Below are positions 52,980-61,855 of a stretch of 64,000 nucleotides of DNA, in pieces. Made by a program: the position numbers and the translations under genes. The stretch covers positions 1 through 64,000 of the forward strand of contig JAZUFE010000022.1 in the NCBI GenBank assembly GCA_045640525.1, read 5' to 3'. The notes under the pieces were generated by a model. The model worked only from the letters and a program-made list of their open reading frames with translations, was not told where the DNA came from and searched no databases. How positions within the stretch are numbered: the stretch's first letter is position 1; every line of letters begins with the position of its first letter. Source of the stretch: JAILLW01 sp045640525. Its GTDB lineage: Bacteria; Bacillota; Clostridia; Lachnospirales; Lachnospiraceae.

Positions 52980-54038
52980 TTATTCGGATTTGATTTCTTT
53001 CCAAATTTCGTTATAAAGCTCGTCGCCTTCTTCTCCCAAATACACATATGTTTCAAGATTGTTGTATTGAGATAAATCAGGGAAAGCAATCGTTGAATTC
53101 TTAATATCTTCATCTTCGATAAGATCTCTGGCTGCATCGTTTGGAGTTGAATATGTTATGAAATCAAAGTTCATAAGTGCGATATCGGGTCTGCACATAA
53201 AATCAATGAATTTCTCTGCATTTTCTTTATTAGCTGCATTCTTGGGAATTACCCATGAATCTATCCAAACGTTGGTACCTTCTTTTGGAATAACATATTC
53301 AAGGTCGGGATTCTCACGCTGTGTATAGATGGCCTCGCCTGAATAGATTACACCGATAGCAGCTTCATTACCAATCATTTTGTCACGAACCTGGTCAACC
53401 ACATATGCCTGAACCAAAGGCTTTTGTTCTATAAGATCATTTTTGGCCTTGGTCAATTCGTTCAAATCAAGTGAGTTCATGGAATATCCGTTAAGCTTAA
53501 GCGGTACCATCAGAGCATCTCTGACAGAATCCTGCATAAGGATATTGTCCTGATACTGCGCATCCCAAAGAACCGACCAACTGTCAATAGGTTCGCTAAC
53601 CATTGTTTTGTTATAAAGGATACCTACAGTTCCCCAGCAATAAGGAACGGAATACTTATTTTCAGGGTCAAATTCCTTTGACATATCCATGTACTGGCTT
53701 CCGATATTTTTAATATTCGGAATATTGTCATAGTTGATTTCCTGAAGAAGATCATTTTCAATCATTTTTGAAATCATATAATCCGAGGGACAAATTACAT
53801 CATAAACTGTTGAACCTGCCTCAACCTTCGGATACATTATTTCATTGGTTTCAAATTCATCATAGATAACTTTGATTCCGGTTTCTTCTTCGAACATTGT
53901 GATTGTCTCCGGATCGATATATTCTCCCCAGTTGTAAACGACAACTTCACCTGTTGAAGCTTCGGAGCTTGCTCCGCATCCTGCAAGTGTACCAATCGCC
54001 AAAAGACCGGCAACTGCAGATACAATAAATTTTTTCAT
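52980..54038 (-). CDS. potD: Spermidine/putrescine-binding lipoprotein PotD
   Basis: Extracellular polyamine-binding protein of the PotABCD importer. The 352-aa precursor has a signal peptide ending in LAGC (lipid on Cys21). Mature part shows VVYNWGEYIDPETITMFEEETGI, a strong family hallmark, and IWIDSWVIPKNA-like VWIDSWVIPKNAANKENAE. Ribosome site GAGGAGGAA lies before the start on the minus strand. Last gene of the potABCD operon. Confidence 0.95.
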   Translation of the reverse strand: MKKFIVSAVAGLLAIGTLAGCGASSEASTGEVVVYNWGEYIDPETITMFEEETGIKVIYDEFETNEIMYPKVEAGSTVYDVICPSDYMISKMIENDLLQEINYDNIPNIKNIGSQYMDMSKEFDPENKYSVPYCWGTVGILYNKTMVSEPIDSWSVLWDAQYQDNILMQDSVRDALMVPLKLNGYSMNSLDLNELTKAKNDLIEQKPLVQAYVVDQVRDKMIGNEAAIGVIYSGEAIYTQRENPDLEYVIPKEGTNVWIDSWVIPKNAANKENAEKFIDFMCRPDIALMNFDFITYSTPNDAARDLIEDEDIKNSTIAFPDLSQYNNLETYVYLGEEGDELYNEIWKEIKSE

Positions 54039-54071
54039 TAATTTTCCTCCTCGTATATAAACACAGACCGA

Positions 54072-54887
54072 TTAGGCGGCCGTGTTCTTTACCTTTTCAA
54101 TACTCTTGTTTTTCGCATTTTTCTTGTCGGAAGGTGCGTAATTGACCAAAAGAAGCAAAACAAGTACGGTTAAGAATATAATTGTCGAAAGTGCGTACAT
54201 TTCGGGTTTAATGCCTTTTTTGACCTCCGTATATATCTTTGTCGAAAGGGTATCTACACCTGCGCCTTTCGTAAAGTGTGTAATGATGAAATCATCAATA
54301 CTCATCGTGAAAGCCATCAAAAATCCGGAGGCAATACCCGGCATGATTTCCGGAAGAACTACTTTAACATATGCGTAAACAGGACCTGCACCCAAATCAA
54401 GGGCAGCCTCATAGGTAAACGGATTCAAATTGCTCATTCGCGGCATAACACTCAAAATAACGTAAGGTATACAGAAGGTTATATGAGCAAGCAAAATAGT
54501 GCCCAGGCCGAATTTGAAATTAAAACTCAGGAATAAGAGCATCAGGGAAATACCTGTTACAATTTCGGCATTCAGCATTGGTATATTGGTAACGCCCATT
54601 ATCAGTGTGCGTTCCTTCTTGTTCATTTTATTAATGGCAATACAGGTTACGGTTCCGATGACGGTTGCTACCAATGAGGCAACCACAGCAATCAGTACAG
54701 TATTCCAAAGTGCGCCCATGATAGCATCGTTTTTGAATAATTCGGAATACCATTTAAGTGTCCATCCACCCCATTTGGCTCTTGTTTTGGATTTGTTGAA
54801 GCTTAGTATTATCAAGGTGATAATAGGGGCGTACAAAAATATGAATATCAAAACAACATATATCTTTTTGACAACATTTTTAATCAT
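54072..54887 (-). CDS. potC: Spermidine/putrescine ABC transporter permease PotC
   Basis: A 271-aa permease with six helices and the EAA loop EAALDLGAGPVYAYVKVVLPEIMPG. The C-terminus is Lys/Asn-rich. Its start codon overlaps the potB stop (ATGA). Pairs with PotB in the membrane channel. Confidence 0.95.
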   Translation of the reverse strand: MIKNVVKKIYVVLIFIFLYAPIITLIILSFNKSKTRAKWGGWTLKWYSELFKNDAIMGALWNTVLIAVVASLVATVIGTVTCIAINKMNKKERTLIMGVTNIPMLNAEIVTGISLMLLFLSFNFKFGLGTILLAHITFCIPYVILSVMPRMSNLNPFTYEAALDLGAGPVYAYVKVVLPEIMPGIASGFLMAFTMSIDDFIITHFTKGAGVDTLSTKIYTEVKKGIKPEMYALSTIIFLTVLVLLLLVNYAPSDKKNAKNKSIEKVKNTAA

Positions 54888-55708
54888 AGGAAGTTAGCGT
54901 CTCCTTCCTTGTCAAATATGGAAGAAATAACCATGCTGACAATAATAAATATCATTAATACACAGGACAGTCCGGAACCGAGATTCCAGTTGGATGCCTG
55001 AGTAAATTCTTCTTCGATAATATTGCCGATAAGAAGAATCTTGGAACCTCCGAGCAATTTACTGATTACGAATGTTGTTAATGCCGGGATGAATACCATG
55101 GTGGTTCCGGAAATGACTCCCGGAATCGAAAGAGGGAGGATAACCTTCTTGAAAACGGTAAAGCTGTTGGCACCTAAATCTCTGGCGGCGTTAATTACGT
55201 TTTCGTCTATTTTTGAAATTGAATTGAAAATAGGAAGTATCATAAAGGGCAGAAAGTTATACACCATACCCAAAATGATGGCTCCAGAGGTGTTAATCAG
55301 CTTTAGGGGTTCAAATCCCAGGAAAGTAAGAACAGTATTGATTACACCGTTGTTTTCAAGAATATTCTGCCATGCCATTGTTCTTAAGAGAAAATTCATC
55401 CACATTGGAAGAATGAAAATGAATACGACAATGGAGTGAGCATTCTTCTTTTTGGTATTAAGTATCAAGGCAAGAGGGTATGCCAAAAGAATGCAGACAA
55501 TTGTTGCAATCAAAGATAGTCCCAAAGCCAAAAAGAGCCCCTTCAAGTGCTCAAATTGTGCAATGGCCAAAATGTTTTCAAACGTAAATGCACCGCTTTT
55601 ATCCGTGAAACCGTAGTAAAAGACCATGCACAGGGGGACTATTATGAAAATAGCCGACCAAACAACATATGGTGTTGAGAGAAATTTGGCTTTAGAAGAC
55701 TTACTCAT
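54884..55708 (-). CDS. potB: Spermidine/putrescine ABC transporter permease PotB
   Basis: A 274-aa permease with six helices. EAA-type loop NAARDLGANSFTVFKKVILPLSIPG and N-terminal STPYVVWSAIFIIVPLCMVFYYG fit PotB. Overlaps potA by eight bases and potC by four, so the whole operon is translationally coupled. Confidence 0.95.
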   Translation of the reverse strand: MSKSSKAKFLSTPYVVWSAIFIIVPLCMVFYYGFTDKSGAFTFENILAIAQFEHLKGLFLALGLSLIATIVCILLAYPLALILNTKKKNAHSIVVFIFILPMWMNFLLRTMAWQNILENNGVINTVLTFLGFEPLKLINTSGAIILGMVYNFLPFMILPIFNSISKIDENVINAARDLGANSFTVFKKVILPLSIPGVISGTTMVFIPALTTFVISKLLGGSKILLIGNIIEEEFTQASNWNLGSGLSCVLMIFIIVSMVISSIFDKEGDANFL

Positions 55709-56774
55709 CCAGTTTCAGAGCCTCCTCATCCTCAAATTCGGGCTTTTTCATTATCTGAATATTAAACGGGATAACGTCAATGCCGACTAAAGTGCCTACA
55801 GGATAACAATTGGTTGATTGAACAAGCCATTCAAAACCATTAGCCTGAACTTCCATTTCGTAATGGACTCCTTTGAATATGAGATGAGATACGACTCCCT
55901 GGATTTTGCCAGCAGGAGGATCGGATAATATAACATCCTCGGGCCTAATGACAACATCAACAGGGGTATTGTTACCAAAACCTTCATCAACACAAGGGAA
56001 ATCAACCCCAAGGATATTAACAAGCTTATCCTTAATCATAGTAGATCTTATTATATTTGAATCACCGATGAAATCGGCTACAAATGCATTTTCGGGTTCG
56101 TTGTATATCTTTTCGGGAGAACCGATTTGCTGTATATAACCTTGATTCATAACAACTATTGTATCCGACATGGTCAGAGCTTCTTCCTGATCATGAGTTA
56201 CATATATGAAAGTTATACCAAGTTCATTCTTTAATCTTATTAATTCATATTGCATGTCTTGCCTTAACTTAAGGTCCAAAGCTCCCAAAGGTTCGTCCAA
56301 AAGGAGTACCTTAGGCTCGTTTACAATGGCTCTTGCAATGGCAATTCTTTGTTGCTGTCCGCCTGATAAAGAATCGGGCTTTCTGTTTTCAAACCCATCC
56401 AAATTGACAAGTTTTAAAGCGTACTTTATTTTATCGTCTATGTAAGACTTGGTTTTTCCTTTGATTTTCAATCCGAACGCAATATTCTCGGCTATGTTTA
56501 AGTGCGGAAAAAGAGCATACTTTTGAAAGACGGTATTAAGCTGTCTTTTGTAGGGAGGCAGATTGGTTATATCTTTGCCGTCAAAAATAATCTGTCCCTT
56601 ATCGGGAGTTTCAAAACCGCCTATCATCCTAAGGGTTGTGGTTTTACCGCAACCGGAAGGACCAAGAAGTGTCAAAAATTCATTTTCTCTGATATACAGA
56701 TTCAAATCATCAATAACCATTTCACCGTCAAATGACTTGGTAATATTCTTCAAATCGATAAGAATTTTGTCCAT
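55701..56774 (-). CDS. potA: Spermidine/putrescine ABC transporter ATPase PotA
   Basis: A 357-aa ATPase that powers polyamine uptake. Walker A GPSGCGKTTTLRMIGG, signature LSGGQQQRIAIARAI, Walker B KVLLLDEPLGALD, H-loop YVTHDQEEAL, and a C-terminal TOBE-type regulatory domain (~240-357). First gene of the operon; ribosome site GGAAG upstream on the minus strand. Confidence 0.96.
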   Translation of the reverse strand: MDKILIDLKNITKSFDGEMVIDDLNLYIRENEFLTLLGPSGCGKTTTLRMIGGFETPDKGQIIFDGKDITNLPPYKRQLNTVFQKYALFPHLNIAENIAFGLKIKGKTKSYIDDKIKYALKLVNLDGFENRKPDSLSGGQQQRIAIARAIVNEPKVLLLDEPLGALDLKLRQDMQYELIRLKNELGITFIYVTHDQEEALTMSDTIVVMNQGYIQQIGSPEKIYNEPENAFVADFIGDSNIIRSTMIKDKLVNILGVDFPCVDEGFGNNTPVDVVIRPEDVILSDPPAGKIQGVVSHLIFKGVHYEMEVQANGFEWLVQSTNCYPVGTLVGIDVIPFNIQIMKKPEFEDEEALKLDE

Positions 56775-56811
56775 TTCTTCCCTTTCTTTTTCAAAAACGT
56801 ACTAAATCACA

Positions 56812-56840
56812 TTTTTATATATAATTACCCCAAATGTCAA
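56812..56840 (-). promoter_or_regulatory. Promoter of the potABCD operon
   Basis: On the minus strand a perfect TTGACA is followed by TATAAA at 15 bases and TAAAAA at 17 bases in an A/T-rich tract. Initiation ~35 bases before potA. Confidence 0.6.
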
Positions 56841-56939
56841 TAATATTTCTTGAGAAAAGCAACATATTTTGCTATTATTTTTTATTGAAGTCAGTTATTG
56901 ATATTTACATATTGTATATATGTTTTCGGGGGCATGAAA

Positions 56940-58010
56940 ATGGCAGAATCAAAAGAAGCTAAATATGTTGCTTATGTTTCGGGATATACATCGGGAAATA
57001 GGACCAATATGGGGATTTCGGTCTATGACGTTGATGTGAAGAACGGTAAATTAATGCCTAAAGAGCAGGTCGAGATTACCAATTCTTCCTATATGACAAT
57101 TTCCCATAACCAAAAATTTCTTTATTCAATTACAGACTTTGGAGTTGAGTCATATGTAATTAAAAAAGACGGTGGACTGAGGATGCTAAATACTGCGTCC
57201 ATTAACGGCATGAGAGGCTGTTATTTGTCTACGGATTATGATGATAAATTTTTGTTTGTGGCAGGATATCATGATGCCAAGCTGACGGCGTTGCGAATAA
57301 ACGACGATGGCTCTTTGGGTGAAATAACCGATGAGATTTTTCATAAAGGTTTAGGATCGATAGCGGAGAGAAATTTCAAACCACATATTAACTGTGTCAA
57401 AATGACAAGAGATAACAAATTCTTGTTGGCGGCGGATTTGGGAATGGACCACGTTGTTGTATATGAACTTAATCATACAACAGGTAAGTTAAGACAGATT
57501 GATATTATTCATTCGGAGCAGGAGTCCGCTCCGCGTCATATGAAATTCTCCAAAGACGGAAAATTTCTTTATATCGTTCATGAATTGAAAAGTTATGTCG
57601 ATGTATATATGTACGAGATAGATAAGAACGGAATGCCGGAGTTTGAAAAGATACAGTCAATTTCAACATTGAACGATTATCATGCTTCCGTAACATCGGC
57701 TTCCGCAATTAACTGGTCTGATGATTTTAAATATATTGTCAGCTCAAACGCAGGAGACAATTCGGTTATTATTTATTCTGTCAATTCCAAGAACGGACTG
57801 TTAAAGAAGATATTGTGCCTGCCTGTTTCCGGAGATTATCCGAAAGATGTTGCCTTGTTCCCGGATAACAAACATTTGGTTTCACTTAATCATGAATCAA
57901 ATACAATGACTTTCTTTGCGGTAGATATGGAATTGGGAACAATTGCAATGAGCAGCAAAGAGATTAGAATCGATCAACCGAATTGCATTATTTTCCATAA
58001 GTTGCAATAA
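56940..58010 (+). CDS. Lactonase-family seven-bladed beta-propeller (6-phosphogluconolactonase-like)
   Basis: A 356-aa cytoplasmic protein of the YkgB/Pgl lactonase family: YVAYVSGYTSGNRTNMGISVYDVD at the start, then repeating blades with HINCVKMTRDNKFLLAADLGMDHVVVY, PRHMKFSKDGKFLYIVHEL and GDYPKDVALFPDNKHLVSLNHESN. Likely hydrolyses 6-phosphogluconolactone, but other lactones are possible. ATG 56940 is seven bases after GGGGG; the in-frame ATG at 56934 is too close. Confidence 0.88.
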   Translation: MAESKEAKYVAYVSGYTSGNRTNMGISVYDVDVKNGKLMPKEQVEITNSSYMTISHNQKFLYSITDFGVESYVIKKDGGLRMLNTASINGMRGCYLSTDYDDKFLFVAGYHDAKLTALRINDDGSLGEITDEIFHKGLGSIAERNFKPHINCVKMTRDNKFLLAADLGMDHVVVYELNHTTGKLRQIDIIHSEQESAPRHMKFSKDGKFLYIVHELKSYVDVYMYEIDKNGMPEFEKIQSISTLNDYHASVTSASAINWSDDFKYIVSSNAGDNSVIIYSVNSKNGLLKKILCLPVSGDYPKDVALFPDNKHLVSLNHESNTMTFFAVDMELGTIAMSSKEIRIDQPNCIIFHKLQ

Positions 58011-58072
58011 AAATATTGAACTTATGTAAACAAAAGATTAAACTAAACTTGTGGTGCTGCGAGGGGGAAAAG

Positions 58073-59143
58073 GTGCACAAGACATATAAAGAAAAAATCA
58101 GAGATTATTTTATTAATTTAGGCAAGCATCATCGAATTTTGCTACCGGTGGCCGTAATCGGATTGGCAGTTACAATGCTGATTATCAGGCTTGCAGATTA
58201 TTGCAAACACGGTGCCAAGAGATTTGCTTGCATTTTGTTTGTTGTTTGCCTGTTCTTTATGGGAAACAGCTTTGCATTCCCGTATTTTAATCTTGATAAC
58301 GGTTTTGTATCGGAAAAAAGCGAACCCAAAATGATAGCGGCACAGGATTCTGTCATGGTGTTGGCCAAGGAGAACAGTGTGGCCGAAGGAGAAAATCTTC
58401 CCGGAACGGAGAATGGCGCTGACATAGATATATCCGAAATTTCCACCGATTCCGAATATGGTAATGTGGTAGGAAATGACGTAGTATCCCTGGAAGATAT
58501 TTTGCAAAATCAAGAGAATTTGGGAGATTTGGAAAAGAACGAAACGGTAGAAGAAACACAGTGCGTGAACTTCGATAAAGCTGATTGGCGATTGATTTTG
58601 ATTAACAAGCAGCATCCTATTTCCGAGTCTTACGAATTTACTTTAGGTAATTTGAGCGGCAGCATGCAATGCGATGAGAGAATTATAGAAGACCTTCTTT
58701 TGATGATGAAGGCTGCCGATAAGGATGGAGTTAAGCTGGTAATTTGTTCTCCGTACCGAGATTTGGCAAAACAGGAAAAACTTTTCGAAAGAAAAATAAA
58801 CGCATATATTAAAGCCGGATATTCATATATAGATGCGTACAAATTGTCGAGCCAGGCGGTTACGATTCCCGGAGCATCTGAGCATCAGGTAGGTTTGGCG
58901 GTAGATTTGATAACCCCGAATTATACAGTCCTTGATGAGGGCTTTGAAAATACGGATGCGGGAATCTGGCTTAAAAATCATTGCGCAGAATATGGTTTTA
59001 CCTTAAGATATCCCAAGAACAAGGAATACATTACGAGTATTGAATATGAGCCGTGGCATTTTAGGTATGTCGGCAAAGAGGCGGCTTCGATTATGATGAA
59101 TGAAAATTTGTGCCTGGAAGAATTCTGGGATATCTATATGTAG
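58073..59143 (+). CDS. Membrane-anchored D,D-carboxypeptidase, VanY/M15B family
   Basis: A 356-aa protein: two hydrophobic segments near the N-terminus (about 21-40 and 48-66), an acidic linker (~85-165), then a peptidase M15B domain (~185-345). Zinc and catalytic residues lie in PGASEHQVGLAVDLIT (His, Asp) and EPWHFRYVG (Glu, His). It trims D-Ala from peptidoglycan stems. A GTG start at 58073 is chosen because GAGGGGG lies at the right distance; an ATG at 58016 gives a Cys-rich N-terminus without a site. Confidence 0.88.
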   Translation: MHKTYKEKIRDYFINLGKHHRILLPVAVIGLAVTMLIIRLADYCKHGAKRFACILFVVCLFFMGNSFAFPYFNLDNGFVSEKSEPKMIAAQDSVMVLAKENSVAEGENLPGTENGADIDISEISTDSEYGNVVGNDVVSLEDILQNQENLGDLEKNETVEETQCVNFDKADWRLILINKQHPISESYEFTLGNLSGSMQCDERIIEDLLLMMKAADKDGVKLVICSPYRDLAKQEKLFERKINAYIKAGYSYIDAYKLSSQAVTIPGASEHQVGLAVDLITPNYTVLDEGFENTDAGIWLKNHCAEYGFTLRYPKNKEYITSIEYEPWHFRYVGKEAASIMMNENLCLEEFWDIYM

Positions 59144-59152
59144 AGGAGTACA

Positions 59153-60286
59153 ATGTTTAAGGTTTTAAAGAAAAACGGTAATGCTAAAAGAGGAGAGTTC
59201 ACGACAGTACACGGGCGTATTCAAACGCCCGTTTTTATGAATGTCGGAACTGTGGCGGCCATTAAAGGGGCTGTGGATACATATGATTTAAAAGAAATCG
59301 GATGTCAGGTTGAACTTTCGAATACATATCACCTGCATGTCAGAACGGGCGATAAGCTTATACATGAATTGGGTGGTCTTCACAAATTCATGAATTGGGA
59401 TCGTCCGATACTGACCGATTCGGGCGGATTCCAGGTATTTTCACTGTCAACACTTCGAAAAATCAAAGAAGAGGGTGTTTATTTTAACTCACATATTGAC
59501 GGACGCAAAATTTTCATGGGACCGGAAGAAAGCATGCAAATCCAATCCAACCTTGCATCCACAATTGCAATGGCTTTTGATGAATGCCCGTCTGCCGTAG
59601 CTCAAAAAGAATATGTCAAGGCTTCTGTTGACAGAACTACAAGATGGTTATTAAGGTGCAAGAACGAAATGAGTCGACTGAATTCTTTGGAAGGCACAAT
59701 TAATAAGGACCAGTTGCTTTTTGGAATTAATCAGGGAGCAATATACAATGATATAAGGATAGAACATGCGAAAACAATTTCGGAATTGAATCTCCCGGGA
59801 TATGCGATTGGCGGTTTGGCGGTAGGTGAAACACATGAGCAGATGTATGATGTTATAGAGCATACCGTTCCTTATTTGCCGGAAGACAAGCCCATATATT
59901 TGATGGGTGTCGGAACTCCTGCCAATATTTTGGAAGCTGTTGACAGAGGTGTTGATTTCTTTGATTGCGTTTATCCTTCGCGTAACGGACGTCATGGACA
60001 TGTTTACACATACAACGGTAAATTGAATTTGTTTAATTCCAAGTATGAAAAAGATATGAAACCAATCGAAGAAGGATGCGGATGCCCGGCGTGTCAAAGA
60101 TATTCAAGAGCATACATAAGACATTTGCTTAAAGCAAAGGAAATGCTCGGAATGCGATTATGCGTTCTGCACAATTTATATTTTTATAATCATATGATGG
60201 AAGATATCCGCACGGCGATAGAAGACGGAAGTTTTAAATCATTTAAGGAAGAAAAGATATATACAATGTCAAACGAAGATAAATAA
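59153..60286 (+). CDS. tgt: tRNA-guanine transglycosylase (queuine tRNA-ribosyltransferase)
   Basis: Exchanges guanine-34 for preQ1 in tRNAs with GUN anticodons. The 377-aa protein has the active-site Asp in LTDSGGFQVFSL, ALDE-like MAFDECP, GINQGAIYNDIR, GGLAVGE, DCVYPSRNGRHGHV and the zinc site CGCPACQRY with a downstream His. Followed by yajC, a very common arrangement. Confidence 0.98.
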   Translation: MFKVLKKNGNAKRGEFTTVHGRIQTPVFMNVGTVAAIKGAVDTYDLKEIGCQVELSNTYHLHVRTGDKLIHELGGLHKFMNWDRPILTDSGGFQVFSLSTLRKIKEEGVYFNSHIDGRKIFMGPEESMQIQSNLASTIAMAFDECPSAVAQKEYVKASVDRTTRWLLRCKNEMSRLNSLEGTINKDQLLFGINQGAIYNDIRIEHAKTISELNLPGYAIGGLAVGETHEQMYDVIEHTVPYLPEDKPIYLMGVGTPANILEAVDRGVDFFDCVYPSRNGRHGHVYTYNGKLNLFNSKYEKDMKPIEEGCGCPACQRYSRAYIRHLLKAKEMLGMRLCVLHNLYFYNHMMEDIRTAIEDGSFKSFKEEKIYTMSNEDK

Positions 60287-60295
60287 ATCTTGTAT

Positions 60296-60323
60296 TTGAC
60301 AGATTATTCTAGTATTATATGTT
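60296..60323 (+). promoter_or_regulatory. Promoter of yajC
   Basis: A perfect TTGACA is followed after 16 bases by TATGTT, directly after the tgt stop. Initiation near 60330, 25 bases before the favoured ATG. Confidence 0.55.
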
Positions 60324-60354
60324 TTAGTTTGTAATTATGAAAGGAATTAATCAT

Positions 60355-60672
60355 ATGGGAATCTTGTTGACTGAAGCTCAAGGCGGGGGACTGCTAGGCG
60401 GAGGCATCGTGATGGTGATTTACGTAGTGGTCATCGTCGCATTCATTTACTTTTTGATGGTGCGTCCGCAGAAGAAAGAACAAAAGAAAATGCAAACAAT
60501 GCTTTCTGCAATGGAAGTCGGTGATTGCGTTCTCACTTCAAGCGGATTTTACGGAATAGTAATTGATATTACAGATGATACAGTTATTGTTGAATTTGGA
60601 AATAATAAGAACTGTCGTATCCCGATGCAGAAGAATGCTATTGCTCAGATAGAAAAAGCTAACGCAGAATAA
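60355..60672 (+). CDS. yajC: Preprotein translocase subunit YajC
   Basis: A 105-aa accessory subunit of the Sec translocon. One helix (about 17-40, with the typical FIYFLMVRPQKKEQKKMQTML following) and a small cytoplasmic domain with VGDCVLTSSGFYGIV. ATG 60355 follows AAAGGAA by 11 bases; an in-frame ATG at 60337 lies upstream of that site and is less likely. secD/secF do not follow here. Confidence 0.94.
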   Translation: MGILLTEAQGGGLLGGGIVMVIYVVVIVAFIYFLMVRPQKKEQKKMQTMLSAMEVGDCVLTSSGFYGIVIDITDDTVIVEFGNNKNCRIPMQKNAIAQIEKANAE

Positions 60673-60676
60673 AGAT

Positions 60677-60711
60677 AAGCGCACGGGTACAACCTGTGCG
60701 CTTTATTTTAT
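60677..60711 (+). terminator. Rho-independent terminator after yajC
   Basis: A 12-bp stem with one G-U wobble (AAGCGCACGGGT / ACCTGTGCGCTT), loop ACA, and T-rich tail TATTTTATT. Confidence 0.88.
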
Positions 60712-60771
60712 TAACAAAGAGTTGAGCGCAAATGCACATTTTACGAATTGTGACTGGCGGAAAGGAAGAGT

Positions 60772-61854
60772 ATGGAACTTAAGATTGGTGTTATTAAAGG
60801 AGACGGAATCGGACCGGAAATAGTTACTGAGGCTATGAAAGTCCTTGATAAAGTTGCTGATAAGTACGGACACAAGATGAATTATACACAAATGCTTTTG
60901 GGCGGAGCGTCTATAGATGCAACGGGTAAGCCTTTGACTGATGAAACTATAGCAACAGCCAAATCAATGGATGCTGTATTGATGGGATCCATAGGAGGTG
61001 ACACAACCAAATCACCGTGGTATAAGCTTGAACCTTCGTTAAGACCCGAAGCAGGATTGCTTGGAATAAGAAAAGCCCTTAATCTGTTTGCCAATCTAAG
61101 ACCTGCATATCTTTATGATGTACTCTATGAAGCATGTCCATTAAAGGAAGAGGTTGCCAAAAAGGGATTTGACATGCTGATTATGCGTGAACTTACCGGC
61201 GGATTGTATTTTGGCCAAAGACATACAGAAGTGGTCGACGGTGTTAAAACAGCAGTAGATACACTTACATATAACGAAAACGAAATCAGAAGAATAGCAA
61301 TTAAGGCGTTTGATATTGCTATGAAACGAAGAAAAAAGGTTATTTCGGTAGATAAAGCCAATGTTTTGGACTCATCAAGACTTTGGAGAGAAGTGGTGAA
61401 TGATGTTGCCAAGGATTATCCGGAAGTTACTCTGGAGCATATGCTGGTAGATAATTGTGCCATGCAGCTTGTTAAGGATCCCGCACAATTTGATGTGGTA
61501 CTTACAGAGAATATGTTCGGTGACATTCTTTCAGATGAGGCATCAATGATAACAGGTTCAATCGGAATGCTTTCATCTGCATCATTAAATGATACCAAGT
61601 TTGGTTTATACGAGCCTTCGCATGGTTCGGCACCCGATATTGCAGGTTTGGGAATAGCCAATCCCATAGCAACAATTTTAAGTGCGGCCATGATGCTTAG
61701 ATACAGCTTCGACTTGGATAAGGAAGCAGATGCAATAGAGAAGGCTGTTAAAGCAGTTCTTGATGAAGGATACAGAACGGGTGACTTGTATTCTGAAGGA
61801 ATGAAGAAAGTAAATTGTAAAGAAATGGGCGATTTGATCGCAGAAAGGATATAA
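60772..61854 (+). CDS. leuB: 3-isopropylmalate dehydrogenase
   Basis: NAD-dependent oxidative decarboxylase of leucine synthesis. The 360-aa protein has KIGVIKGDGIGPEIVTEAMKV, LLGIRKALNLFANLRPAY, the substrate-binding MRELTGGLYFGQR, DNCAMQLVKDPAQFDVVLTENMFGDILSDEAS and EPSHGSAPDIAGLGIANP. AAAGGAAGAG ribosome site. Start of a BCAA operon leuB-ilvD-ilvB. No leuA/C/D in the window. Confidence 0.97.
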   Translation: MELKIGVIKGDGIGPEIVTEAMKVLDKVADKYGHKMNYTQMLLGGASIDATGKPLTDETIATAKSMDAVLMGSIGGDTTKSPWYKLEPSLRPEAGLLGIRKALNLFANLRPAYLYDVLYEACPLKEEVAKKGFDMLIMRELTGGLYFGQRHTEVVDGVKTAVDTLTYNENEIRRIAIKAFDIAMKRRKKVISVDKANVLDSSRLWREVVNDVAKDYPEVTLEHMLVDNCAMQLVKDPAQFDVVLTENMFGDILSDEASMITGSIGMLSSASLNDTKFGLYEPSHGSAPDIAGLGIANPIATILSAAMMLRYSFDLDKEADAIEKAVKAVLDEGYRTGDLYSEGMKKVNCKEMGDLIAERI

Positions 61855-61855
61855 G

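Noticed and set aside
60712..60771. T-box or leucine leader before leuB
   Set aside because: Only 60 bases remain after the yajC terminator and I see neither a T-box core nor a leader peptide with Leu codons.
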